Assembly (NCBI RefSeq): GCF_003324525.1
Contig: NZ_QGDC01000002.1
Span: 372,001 to 436,000, forward strand
Source of the DNA: Mucilaginibacter hurinus
GTDB taxonomy: Bacteria; Bacteroidota; Bacteroidia; Sphingobacteriales; Sphingobacteriaceae
Direction of reading: 5' to 3'
DNA length: 64,000 bases
The stretch's first letter is position 1. Each line of letters opens with the position of its first letter. Both the position numbers and the translations under genes were made by a program. Below the pieces are notes generated by a model that saw only the letters and a list, made by a program, of their open reading frames with translations, was not told where the DNA came from and did not search any database. Below are positions 43,171 to 51,559 of the stretch, piece after piece.

Positions 43171-43908
43171 CTAATTTCTTTTCCGGCGTTTACTTTTATT
43201 TGATGATGACTTTTTGTTTGAGGGCTTATCTGCAACTGCTTTCTTTTCCTCTTTTACAGGCGTGACAGCACCGTCATCCTTGTCTGTAGAGTCTTTGCTG
43301 ATCTGCTCGACAGTAAAACTATTGTTTCGCAAACCGTATTGAAGTACTCTTTTGGCACCGCTAAGTTTAGCTGTATTGCCCTCTCCGCCGTATATCGGAA
43401 ACTCACGCATAAATTTTCCTTCTTTAATATAGAAGTTGTCTTTACCCCTATAGCCACGCTTTTGCTTTTTTGTCAGATCAGGGAAGTTAAGCTTGTTTGC
43501 TTTGTCTCCGTTAAACTCAAAGGGGTATATACGCGTAAAATTTAAGGTATCATCAGAGTTTGCATGTATCAATAACTCCGGGTTACCGTCAAGGTCCATA
43601 TCTGCGTTGTACACATCCATAATAGCACCTTCCAGGTCGCCGGTAGTAGTAGTGTATTTGAGGCTGGACGAATCGGAGTGCAAAATCATAAACGCCCCTA
43701 CTTTGGCCGCGCCACGGCCCCAACTCAGTACATCAAAAGCATTGCCGGGCGCTACCTCAATATACTTATGATAACGAAAGGGTGCTTGTACGGCAGGTGG
43801 CTTAATTATTTTAGTATTGTTATTAACTATCACCTTCCCCTCATTGCCGCCACAACCCGCCACAACGAGGCCACCTGCTAATAAAAACAGACAATATTTG
43901 ATCTTCAT
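43171..43908 (-). CDS. Putative lipoprotein with basic tail
   Basis: A 245-residue protein with a lipoprotein signal peptide (lipobox VVAGC, Cys19). The central part (about 40-190) contains DMDLDGNPELLIHANSDD, an acidic loop like the VCBS/FG-GAP calcium-binding repeat, and GYRGKDNFYIKEGKFMREFPIYGG. The C-terminus is low-complexity Lys/Ser/Arg-rich (NKKSSSNKSKRRKRN). I do not recognise the complete family. It follows the hexosaminidase gene by 13 bases on the same strand. Confidence 0.7.
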   Translation of the reverse strand: MKIKYCLFLLAGGLVVAGCGGNEGKVIVNNNTKIIKPPAVQAPFRYHKYIEVAPGNAFDVLSWGRGAAKVGAFMILHSDSSSLKYTTTTGDLEGAIMDVYNADMDLDGNPELLIHANSDDTLNFTRIYPFEFNGDKANKLNFPDLTKKQKRGYRGKDNFYIKEGKFMREFPIYGGEGNTAKLSGAKRVLQYGLRNNSFTVEQISKDSTDKDDGAVTPVKEEKKAVADKPSNKKSSSNKSKRRKRN

Positions 43909-43921
43909 ATTACACTAAAAC

Positions 43922-46225
43922 TTAATTTAATAGCGTCGCCGCCGAAAGTTCACCTTTGGGCCGGCCCGGCATCGTCATAAATACTTTTAAGATGCTTGTA
44001 GCACCTATATTAAAATATCTTACGGTTATTTTATGAAAGCCTTTTTGTAATGGTATTGCGCCGCCCTGCTCAAACAAGTTATGGCGGCCGTCATTATCAA
44101 CAACGGGCTGATCATCTATCAGCAGTACAGATCCGTCTGCCGATTGCGTACCAAATTCATACGTACCGTCGGCAGGAATGTTAATATATCCTGTGTAAAT
44201 AACACCGAATGTTTTATTATTCTTTTTAAAAGCCAGCGGACTAAATGTTTTAACCACCCCTGTATCTATGCGCGGGGCAGTTTCTATACGCCCGGTATTG
44301 CCAAACGTACCCGAAAACAGTTGGTATTTTACGCCTGGTGTTGTGCCGGCAAAAGGCACCGCCGGTAACGGCGCCCGGTTGTAAATGGTGGTTTTCGTCA
44401 CCCGGCTGCGCTTGCCTGTTGGCGTAATTACCATGGTTTGAAATTCACGGTACTGGTTAGGCGGAACGCTGTAGCTCAGCGGTATGTTGTACACCAGGTC
44501 GGTTTCGCGCGGGGTATAACCGTCTATAGTATAATATATTTTAGCACCGTTTACCGGTGACTTAAGGGCAACATTGAACTGCGACGCGATTATGATAGTG
44601 TCTTGCGCGCCAATAGCAGGCGGCACCCTAAAATTATAGTTATTGCGCTCAAGCCAGGCAAAATGTTGCGGCAGCCTGGTTTCGCTAAAATCTTTAAAAT
44701 TTTTGTTGGCAAGCGGTGTCCAGGCGATTTCTGACAGAGCAAGTAATCGCGGCAGCAGCATATACTCAATTTTATTTTCGGTTGCTATATACTCGCACCA
44801 TAAATTAGCCTGCACCCCTATAATATACTTTTGTTGCTGTGCAGTTAATACAGCGGGTGTAGGGTTGTATGCATAGGTTTTTTCCAGTGGAGCCCAGCCG
44901 CCTATACCAACCGGTTCCTGAAAAAGTTTGCCCTGGGCATGATCCAGGTAGAGGCCCTGGCTGCTGGGCGTCATGATAACGTTATGATTTTGCTGTGCCG
45001 CGCTAATGCCGCCGGCTTCGCCGCGCCAGCTCATCACCGTAGCATTAGGCGCCAGGCCACCCTCTAATATTTCGTCCCAGCCGATGATGCTGCGGCCCTT
45101 TGAGTTAACAAACTTTTCCATACGCTGTATAAAGTAACTCTGCAGGCCATGCTCGTTTTTTAGCTTTAAGTCGCGGATCAGCTTTTGGCAGTACGCCGAC
45201 TTTTTCCACACATCCTTTGGAACCTCATCGCCGCCGATATGGATATATTTGCTGGGGAAAAGATCAATCACCTCAGTTAACACATCCTGCAAAAACGAGA
45301 ATGTTTTTTCGGTAGGACAAAAAACGTTCTTAAATACACCCCAGGTACCCATCACTTCGTACGTTTGCGTTGGGTCGCAGCTAAGTTCAGGGTAAGCAGT
45401 CAACGCGGCCAATGCATGGCCGGGCATTTCTATCTCAGGCACTACGGTAATATACCTGTCGGCAGCGTACCTGATAACATCGCGTATCTCGTCCTGCGTA
45501 TAAAACCCGCTTACCGGGGTATCATCGTATTGCTGTGGAACGCGATCATGGTAATTGCCTATTACCGTTGCCGGACGCTTACTGCCTACCTGTGTTAAAC
45601 GTGGATATTTTTTTATCTCGATACGCCAGCCCTGGTCGTCGGTAAGGTGCCAGTGAAAAGTGTTTAACTTATAAGCGGCCATAAGGTCGATATACTTTTT
45701 TACCGTCTCTACCGTAAAAAAATGACGGCATACGTCCAGCATAAAACCCCGGTAACCGTATCGCGGATAGTCATCAACTACCGCGCATGGTATTTTAGCA
45801 ACACCCGAACGCTCAGCCGGAAAAAGCTGAATAAGTGTTTGTATACCGTAAAAAAGCCCCGCGCCTTTACCGGCGATAGTAACTTTTTGCGGTGTTATGG
45901 TTAAACGATAGCCATTGGCCCGAAGTCCTTCGGTGCCGGCGGATGTTAGTACGATACTATTGTCGATGCTACCAGCGCTATTTTGCCTGGGCTGAATGGC
46001 CAGCATAGTTTTATTTTTCAGGAAATCAGCCAAAAACAGCACAGCCTTATTGTTAACACTATCAGCAAGTAAACTGGTCTCCTTGCTTATAACAAATTCA
46101 CCGGCGGTTTTGCGTACAGATACCGGGGCAGGTATGATACCCATGTTGGGGTTAACATCTTGTGCGCTTACGGCCTCTATAGCTGCAAATAACACACAAA
46201 TCAGCTTAAATATTTTTTTGTACAT
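43922..46225 (-). CDS. Secreted beta-N-acetylhexosaminidase (GH20)
   Basis: A 767-residue protein that removes terminal beta-linked GlcNAc or GalNAc. A signal peptide ends near AVSAQ. The GH20b domain (about 25-150) is followed by the catalytic barrel (about 155-490) with FHWHLTDDQGWRIEIKKYP and the Asp-Glu pair in HIGGDEVPK, the substrate-assisted catalytic signature. C-terminal additions are a chitobiase-like domain (KIYYTIDGYTPRETD) and a PA14 domain (INIPADGTYEFGTQSADGSVLLIDDQ) for glycan binding. It is located upstream of the lipoprotein gene in the same unit. Confidence 0.94.
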   Translation of the reverse strand: MYKKIFKLICVLFAAIEAVSAQDVNPNMGIIPAPVSVRKTAGEFVISKETSLLADSVNNKAVLFLADFLKNKTMLAIQPRQNSAGSIDNSIVLTSAGTEGLRANGYRLTITPQKVTIAGKGAGLFYGIQTLIQLFPAERSGVAKIPCAVVDDYPRYGYRGFMLDVCRHFFTVETVKKYIDLMAAYKLNTFHWHLTDDQGWRIEIKKYPRLTQVGSKRPATVIGNYHDRVPQQYDDTPVSGFYTQDEIRDVIRYAADRYITVVPEIEMPGHALAALTAYPELSCDPTQTYEVMGTWGVFKNVFCPTEKTFSFLQDVLTEVIDLFPSKYIHIGGDEVPKDVWKKSAYCQKLIRDLKLKNEHGLQSYFIQRMEKFVNSKGRSIIGWDEILEGGLAPNATVMSWRGEAGGISAAQQNHNVIMTPSSQGLYLDHAQGKLFQEPVGIGGWAPLEKTYAYNPTPAVLTAQQQKYIIGVQANLWCEYIATENKIEYMLLPRLLALSEIAWTPLANKNFKDFSETRLPQHFAWLERNNYNFRVPPAIGAQDTIIIASQFNVALKSPVNGAKIYYTIDGYTPRETDLVYNIPLSYSVPPNQYREFQTMVITPTGKRSRVTKTTIYNRAPLPAVPFAGTTPGVKYQLFSGTFGNTGRIETAPRIDTGVVKTFSPLAFKKNNKTFGVIYTGYINIPADGTYEFGTQSADGSVLLIDDQPVVDNDGRHNLFEQGGAIPLQKGFHKITVRYFNIGATSILKVFMTMPGRPKGELSAATLLN

Positions 46226-46316
46226 CAGATTAAAAACGGTCAGTTTATAAAAATATGATGGTGAAGATAGTGATTAGTGATTAGAGGTGGACAGATTTGT
46301 TTAAAAATTTACAGTG

Positions 46317-46349
46317 AAAAAGGCCACTTGATTAAACAAATGGCCTTTT
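46317..46349 (-). terminator. Intrinsic terminator after trxB
   Basis: On the minus strand AAAAGGCCATTTG pairs with CAAGTGGCCTTTTT with one mismatch and a 6-base loop, ending in a T run, 25 bases past the trxB stop. Confidence 0.8.
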
Positions 46350-46373
46350 AAATAATTATCGTGAACGCTTTTG

Positions 46374-47330
46374 TTAAGCCGTTACTACGTGCTCTTTTGC
46401 TGCAAGATAACGCTCGGCGTCGATAGCAGCCATGCAACCTGTACCCGCAGCCGTTATTGCCTGGCGGTAAATATGGTCCTGCGCATCGCCGCAGGCAAAA
46501 ACGCCTTCGATATTCGTTTCAGATGAATCGGGTTTAGTGATGATGTAACCCGTTTCGTCCATATTTATCTGGCCACGGAAAATTTCTGTATTCGGATGGT
46601 GACCGATGGCCACAAAAAAACCAGTGACATCCAGCTTAGTTTCCTGGTTTGTTTCGTTATTGATAACCAATACGCCATTCACCGTTTTACCATCGCCCAA
46701 TATCTCTTTGGTTTCAGTGTTGTAAATAACTTCTATGTTCGGTGTATTTAACACGCGGTGAACCATAGCCTTTGAAGCACGAAATTCATCGCGCCGTACC
46801 AGCATGTAAACTTTACGGCAAAGTTTGGCCAGGTATGTGGCTTCTTCAGCGGCTGTGTCGCCAGCGCCTACTATGGCTACGTCCTGCCCGCGAAAAAAGA
46901 AACCATCGCACACCGCACAGGCTGAAACACCGAAGCCATTGTATTTTTGTTCCGACTCCAATCCAAGCCATTTAGCCGACGCACCTGTAGATATAATCAC
47001 TGTATCGGCCAGTATGGTTTTACTTTCATCAACTACTACCTTATGCGGCAGGCTCGAAAAATCAACCGAGCTTACATAACCAAAACGGATATCAGTACCC
47101 AAACGTGCAGCTTGCTTTTCAAAATTCTGCATCATTTCAGGCCCCAATATACCTTCGGGATAACCGGGATAATTTTCCACTTCAGTTGTTTGGGTGAGCT
47201 GGCCGCCGGCCAGCATACCGGTGTACAATACAGGTTTCAGGTCGGCGCGCGAGGCATATATCGCAGCAGTGTAACCTGCAGGACCCGATCCTATTATAAG
47301 GCATTTAACGTGTTCTATTTCTTCAGACAT
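46374..47330 (-). CDS. trxB: Thioredoxin-disulfide reductase
   Basis: A 318-residue FAD/NADPH enzyme that reduces thioredoxin. FAD motif CLIIGSGPAGYTAAIYASRA, redox-active pair Cys138/Cys141 in SACAVCDGFFF, NADPH motif AIVGAGDTAAEEATYL, and the C-terminal FACGDAQDHIYRQAITAAGTG. Length and arrangement are typical of low-molecular-weight TrxB. It is monocistronic, with its own promoter and terminator. Confidence 0.97.
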   Translation of the reverse strand: MSEEIEHVKCLIIGSGPAGYTAAIYASRADLKPVLYTGMLAGGQLTQTTEVENYPGYPEGILGPEMMQNFEKQAARLGTDIRFGYVSSVDFSSLPHKVVVDESKTILADTVIISTGASAKWLGLESEQKYNGFGVSACAVCDGFFFRGQDVAIVGAGDTAAEEATYLAKLCRKVYMLVRRDEFRASKAMVHRVLNTPNIEVIYNTETKEILGDGKTVNGVLVINNETNQETKLDVTGFFVAIGHHPNTEIFRGQINMDETGYIITKPDSSETNIEGVFACGDAQDHIYRQAITAAGTGCMAAIDAERYLAAKEHVVTA

Positions 47331-47347
47331 GAGTTCTTATTAGTCAG

Positions 47348-47378
47348 CAAATTTACAACATAAGGTGCATTACAGCAA
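47348..47378 (-). promoter_or_regulatory. Probable trxB promoter
   Basis: On the minus strand a TTG (47376-47378) and a TAAATTTG (47348-47355) are separated by 20 bases, matching the Bacteroidota -33/-7 pattern TTG-N19-21-TAnnTTTG. The -7 element lies 17 bases upstream of the start codon, implying a very short leader. Confidence 0.5.
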
Positions 47379-47509
47379 CCTTCGTAAGTCAGTATTGTGC
47401 CATTTGAGCGGGTCTTTTTAATCAACATTGCAAGGCTTATCAACAATTACCCGCATTATAAATAGTGGGGAATAAATATTATTTTGGTAGCATAATCACG
47501 CCATTCTTT

Positions 47510-48766
47510 ATGCACATAAACCGAATAATCCTGTTAGCAGTTGTATTGTTGCACGTAGCGTTTAATAACAGTAACGCACAAAACACCGGCTTGCCTTTTA
47601 AAAGAGATTATCGGTTTAAAAATACTATGCCCCGTAATGTGCTGGAAAGTTATCTGAGCAGGGCTATACAAATGTACGAGTATGGCAAAAGCGACAAATT
47701 TACCCAGTTTGGTAATACGATAAATAATCGTGATGATGATAAGCGGATGATAATAAATACCGGCGCCAAGTTTGTGGGCCGCGTTATATTTTCATTTGGC
47801 GAAGACGAAAAATTTAAAGATCCCAATTTTATAGGTTATGCCAAACGGCGTGTATCCGAGCTACATGCCGCCGACCCGGAAATCATCGCACAAGCATGCA
47901 TATTTGAAATTGTTACCACCAAAATAAACGACATTGCCGTACCTGACTGGGTTTTCACTGCGTTTGGCCTACCGGTGGAGAACCGCAACTTCAAGTACAA
48001 TGATATGCTGTATGCAAGTGGTTCGCGCGTTAACCAGTGGGCCGCCGGGCAAAGCGTGCCCGACATAAGCAGACAGGAAACGCGCCTTTGGTTTTACTGG
48101 CTCGCAAAACAATACATTGATGCCGGAATTGAGGCTTTACATTTTGGCCAGGTTGACCTGATGGCCGAAACCGATAAAAACAATGACTACGCCGGCTGGA
48201 AAGACATTTTGGGGAAGATACGGGTGTACGCGACCGGACATGCGCGCCGGAAAATGGTTTTGTGCGACGGACACGTACCCTTCGGCGGCTTGAAAGATGC
48301 ATCCGGAAACCTGCTGCTTGATTTTCATTCTTTCCCGTTACGTCCTAAGGAACACGGTCCGCAAGCACAGCACCATACCATACTTAAAAAAGGTTATAGC
48401 GACTCGTTTTACGGACGAAGTAAGGGCGGCGTGACACCAAGCGGCTGGAGTTGCCAAAGCCTGCCCTACCTGGTTGAACTGGATTCATATGGAAACACTC
48501 CGCATACAGGTTCGGCCGGACCGGAGCCATACGATGTTTGGGGTTATGACGAGGTGAACTGGTTCGCCTCGCAACCGGAAGAATACCGCAATAAATGGTT
48601 GGTGTATGCAAGCAAGAGGGTAACTGAACTTGATCCGAACGGCTTCGTCATATTCACCGGTGCCGCGCCTGCAGGCACCTACCGGCTAAACACACGAGGC
48701 GCAAACTGCCTTAACTGCGGCAACGGCGAAAAAACAATTAAAGCTTTGTGGATTAGTAATAGATAA
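47510..48766 (+). CDS. Secreted protein of unknown family
   Basis: A protein of about 418 residues with a signal peptide ending near NSNAQN. The mature region contains WFYWLAKQYIDAGIEALHFGQVDLM, RKMVLCDGHVPFGG, DFHSFPLRPKE and VWGYDEVNWFASQPEEYRNKWL, which look like strands and loops of a TIM-barrel glycosidase-like fold with several acidic residues, but I cannot name a CAZy family. A GTG 45 bases upstream would lengthen the frame; the ATG at 47510 directly precedes the signal peptide. It converges with the DUF4185 gene (stop codons adjacent) near the Sus locus. Confidence 0.7.
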   Translation: MHINRIILLAVVLLHVAFNNSNAQNTGLPFKRDYRFKNTMPRNVLESYLSRAIQMYEYGKSDKFTQFGNTINNRDDDKRMIINTGAKFVGRVIFSFGEDEKFKDPNFIGYAKRRVSELHAADPEIIAQACIFEIVTTKINDIAVPDWVFTAFGLPVENRNFKYNDMLYASGSRVNQWAAGQSVPDISRQETRLWFYWLAKQYIDAGIEALHFGQVDLMAETDKNNDYAGWKDILGKIRVYATGHARRKMVLCDGHVPFGGLKDASGNLLLDFHSFPLRPKEHGPQAQHHTILKKGYSDSFYGRSKGGVTPSGWSCQSLPYLVELDSYGNTPHTGSAGPEPYDVWGYDEVNWFASQPEEYRNKWLVYASKRVTELDPNGFVIFTGAAPAGTYRLNTRGANCLNCGNGEKTIKALWISNR

Positions 48767-49900
48767 CTATTGTATTCTTAACTTCGATTTTACCAAAAAC
48801 ACATTGTAAGGCTGCCACACCGACATCAAAAAATAAAGTTCATCACCACTGTTTTTTTGTGGGTGGATATAGGCCCCATATAATCCCGGCTGGGTTAGCG
48901 CACTAACCACGGTACGTGTCTTAGTCCATGGGCCGGTAATGTTAACAGCGCTGCGCATTACAATGCCATAAGGCCAATCTGTAAGATATGTTGTAATCCA
49001 GCGGTTAAAGTGCGTATTGTAAACTACTGATATTTCACCCACCGGGGCATCAAATATCTTAACAGCAGCTGCTTCGTTATTTTTTACCCATGTAGTTCCG
49101 TTCCAGTACTCATATTCGCTTTGCTGCAAAATATTCGCGTCTAAAAACCGCGATAAATAAGCTGCACCAAAACGGCCCGATCTGGTGCCGATCATATATA
49201 CATAGCCGTCCTTTTTAGCGTAGGCTGCCTGTGCGAAATTACTGGTAGACGAAAACCTAACACCGGGAGCAGCGCTCCAAGTTTTGCCGTTATCAGCAGT
49301 CATATATAACGATGAGGAATTGGTTGTCCAATTGCCGGCTGTACCCCATTGCCTGATATCCATATAATGTATATAATCAACGTTACCCAAACGCACGGCA
49401 GCCGTTGGTATAGATGTGAAACTTCCGTTACCCGAAGTGTTGTGCGGGCTGGGTATAACTTCTATTGCCGAACCCGAATTGTCGGTAATCATGCCCTCAA
49501 AGCTAAGGCCATCGTCCAGGTTTGTATCTTTTGACCACGCCACCACATTTGATCGCCAGTTTGTACCGCTTGCGCCACCGGCATCGGTATATACCCAATC
49601 GCTGCCAAAGGTATCACCGAAAATGATTCCCGTTTGCTTGCCGCCTAAATCCCACATAATACCCAGGTCAGTACCGCCTACATTATAGTTTACATCCGTT
49701 TGGTTGGGATTAGGATATTTATCCCAGGGCAGTGTTTTGCCGGTAACGCGAGCTATGCCACGCGTATTATAGGTTTGCAAATCGCCAATGGCGGCGGTTT
49801 TAGGCGTATTTACGGTAACAACCGATCGCGGTTTTAGGGTATCGTCTTTTTTACAGCTAAACATAAAAAAGATGCTGAGAACAAGGAATGTTTTCTTCAT
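48767..49900 (-). CDS. DUF4185 lipoprotein (beta-propeller, glycosidase-like)
   Basis: A 377-residue lipoprotein (lipobox FMFSC, Cys16). DUF4185 is a five-bladed propeller-like domain found near polysaccharide loci. Segments GTDLGIMWDLGGKQTGIIFGDTF, WRSNVVAWSKDTNLDDGLSFEG, YMTADNGKTWSAAPG and GAYIHPQK fit it. Candidate acidic catalytic or binding residues are the paired Asp in the first segment. It lies just downstream of the susD terminator on the same strand and is probably read with the locus at low level or from its own promoter. Confidence 0.85.
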   Translation of the reverse strand: MKKTFLVLSIFFMFSCKKDDTLKPRSVVTVNTPKTAAIGDLQTYNTRGIARVTGKTLPWDKYPNPNQTDVNYNVGGTDLGIMWDLGGKQTGIIFGDTFGSDWVYTDAGGASGTNWRSNVVAWSKDTNLDDGLSFEGMITDNSGSAIEVIPSPHNTSGNGSFTSIPTAAVRLGNVDYIHYMDIRQWGTAGNWTTNSSSLYMTADNGKTWSAAPGVRFSSTSNFAQAAYAKKDGYVYMIGTRSGRFGAAYLSRFLDANILQQSEYEYWNGTTWVKNNEAAAVKIFDAPVGEISVVYNTHFNRWITTYLTDWPYGIVMRSAVNITGPWTKTRTVVSALTQPGLYGAYIHPQKNSGDELYFLMSVWQPYNVFLVKSKLRIQ

Positions 49901-49953
49901 ACTATGCTGATGTCACTGAACTAATATACAACTATCTATATAACTTCATTACT

Positions 49954-49989
49954 AAAACTAAAAGCCGCTTGCGGGCGGCTTTTAGTTTT
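49954..49989 (-). terminator. Strong hairpin terminator after susD
   Basis: Fifteen-base perfect arms (49954-49968 and 49975-49989; core AAAGCCGC/GCGGCTTT) enclose a 6-base loop, with four T residues at the distal end. It is 14 bases past the susD stop. Being symmetrical, it may act in both directions and may attenuate read-through into the DUF4185 gene. Confidence 0.8.
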
Positions 49990-50003
49990 AATAAGTACAA
50001 AAA

Positions 50004-51527
50004 TTATTGAGCAGGTTCGTTTAGCTTAGGATTAAGCAAACGTGCCTGGGTTGGTAACGGTTGTATCAAATCGCTCTCTTTGAATTCTCTAAGATGCGAT
50101 GGTGATTTATAACCAAGTAATGGTACAATATTGCCAGTTTCCATATTTAGTGTCTGACGGGTTCGCAGCATATCAAACCAGCTAACATACTCAAAAGCTA
50201 ATTCATGGAATCTTTCTTTCAGTACTTGCTCGGCAGTAATAGTACCTGCAACGGGATCAGTAGGTATCGCACGTCTGTGTACATCATTGTAAGCTTTTAC
50301 AGCTGTCGCGTCGCTTGTGGAGCCACCATCAGCACGCGCTTTCGCTTCTGCGTTTATTAATAACACGTCGGCATATCTTATAAGCCAGATGTTTAAACCC
50401 GAACGGGTACTTGGAGTACTATGAAATGCGTCATCCCAAAATTTGTAATTCATTACTTTTTCTACGCCATCATCATCAGTAAAGGATAAGAAGAATTGCC
50501 TGTCCTGTTTTCTTTTGTCATTATCCGGATAAGTTTCATAAAACTCATTGGTCGGTAATAAAGCAGCTTCAAAAACAAGGTTTCTCGAAAGTTGTTCCGG
50601 CTCCGGAACATTTAGTAAAGGCACCATACCTAACGGCAGCTCATTATGAGCTCCTGACAATGTTGACGAACGTTGCACTTGAAAGATGTGCTCGCCCCGA
50701 TTATTGTTAGCAGGATTACGGAGATCAGCATAGTTAGTAGCTAAATTTATCGCAGTACCGCCCGCTCCGGGGTTGATTACTTCTTTAGACTTTTCATAAG
50801 CCATATTGTAGTAGTCGTTACCTTTTTGCAACGGGAAACCGGCCATAGTAATATATACATGTGCTAGTAGTGATTTAACCGCCGACATACTTACATGCCC
50901 GGTTTCATCACGCCATGGCAGGGCTTTAGTTTCAGCTGTAGTGAGGTCAGAAACTATCTGATCGTAAATCCTGTCAATTTTCGCTTTCGGAAATTGCGTT
51001 TGGTCATTGCTAATACCTTCAATCGGTTCAGTAATCAAAGGCATTTCACCAAACACACGCACGCCATGAAAATAGTGCCAGGCCCGTAAAAAATGAAGCT
51101 GGCCCAGATAACTGCTTTTAGTAGCATCATCTAAAACCGTTGTTGCATTTATTTTAGAGATTGCCAAATTAATGGATTTTAAAGGGGCGTATATACCTCT
51201 ATATGTTGAAAGAAGATAACCGTTACGTGGGTCAATATCGTCAAGTCGGTCATAAGTTGTTTCATCAGGCCCTGTACCAAAAACGTTATCGCTAAATCCC
51301 GTTAAAGATTCCATTGCCCAGTATTCAGAAAGGGGTAATCCGAGAAAAACGGAAACGTATGGAGTTTCCAATCCCTGGTAGGCGCCGTCTACAGCTGTTT
51401 TTATTTGGTTGGGCGTTGCATAAAACAATGGTGCCACAAGCTTTGAACGCGGCTTTTCTTCTAAAAATTTATTACATGAAGCAAATGACAAACTTGCTAT
51501 TGCTGTTAAAATTATATATCGTTTCAT
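50004..51527 (-). CDS. susD: SusD/RagB family glycan-binding outer membrane lipoprotein
   Basis: A 507-residue surface lipoprotein (lipobox SFASC, Cys19, followed by NKFLEEKPRS). TPR-like helices start with FYATPNQIKTAVDGAYQGLE, and the C-terminal region contains the SusD hallmark VLLINAEAKARADGG, AYNDVHRRA, and LKERFHELAFEYVSWFDMLRT. SusD proteins form the lid of the SusC channel and capture oligosaccharides. Located 32 bases after susC. The target glycan cannot be read from the sequence. Confidence 0.95.
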   Translation of the reverse strand: MKRYIILTAIASLSFASCNKFLEEKPRSKLVAPLFYATPNQIKTAVDGAYQGLETPYVSVFLGLPLSEYWAMESLTGFSDNVFGTGPDETTYDRLDDIDPRNGYLLSTYRGIYAPLKSINLAISKINATTVLDDATKSSYLGQLHFLRAWHYFHGVRVFGEMPLITEPIEGISNDQTQFPKAKIDRIYDQIVSDLTTAETKALPWRDETGHVSMSAVKSLLAHVYITMAGFPLQKGNDYYNMAYEKSKEVINPGAGGTAINLATNYADLRNPANNNRGEHIFQVQRSSTLSGAHNELPLGMVPLLNVPEPEQLSRNLVFEAALLPTNEFYETYPDNDKRKQDRQFFLSFTDDDGVEKVMNYKFWDDAFHSTPSTRSGLNIWLIRYADVLLINAEAKARADGGSTSDATAVKAYNDVHRRAIPTDPVAGTITAEQVLKERFHELAFEYVSWFDMLRTRQTLNMETGNIVPLLGYKSPSHLREFKESDLIQPLPTQARLLNPKLNEPAQ

Positions 51528-51559
51528 AGTATTGTTAATTAAAAATTATCGAATGTTTG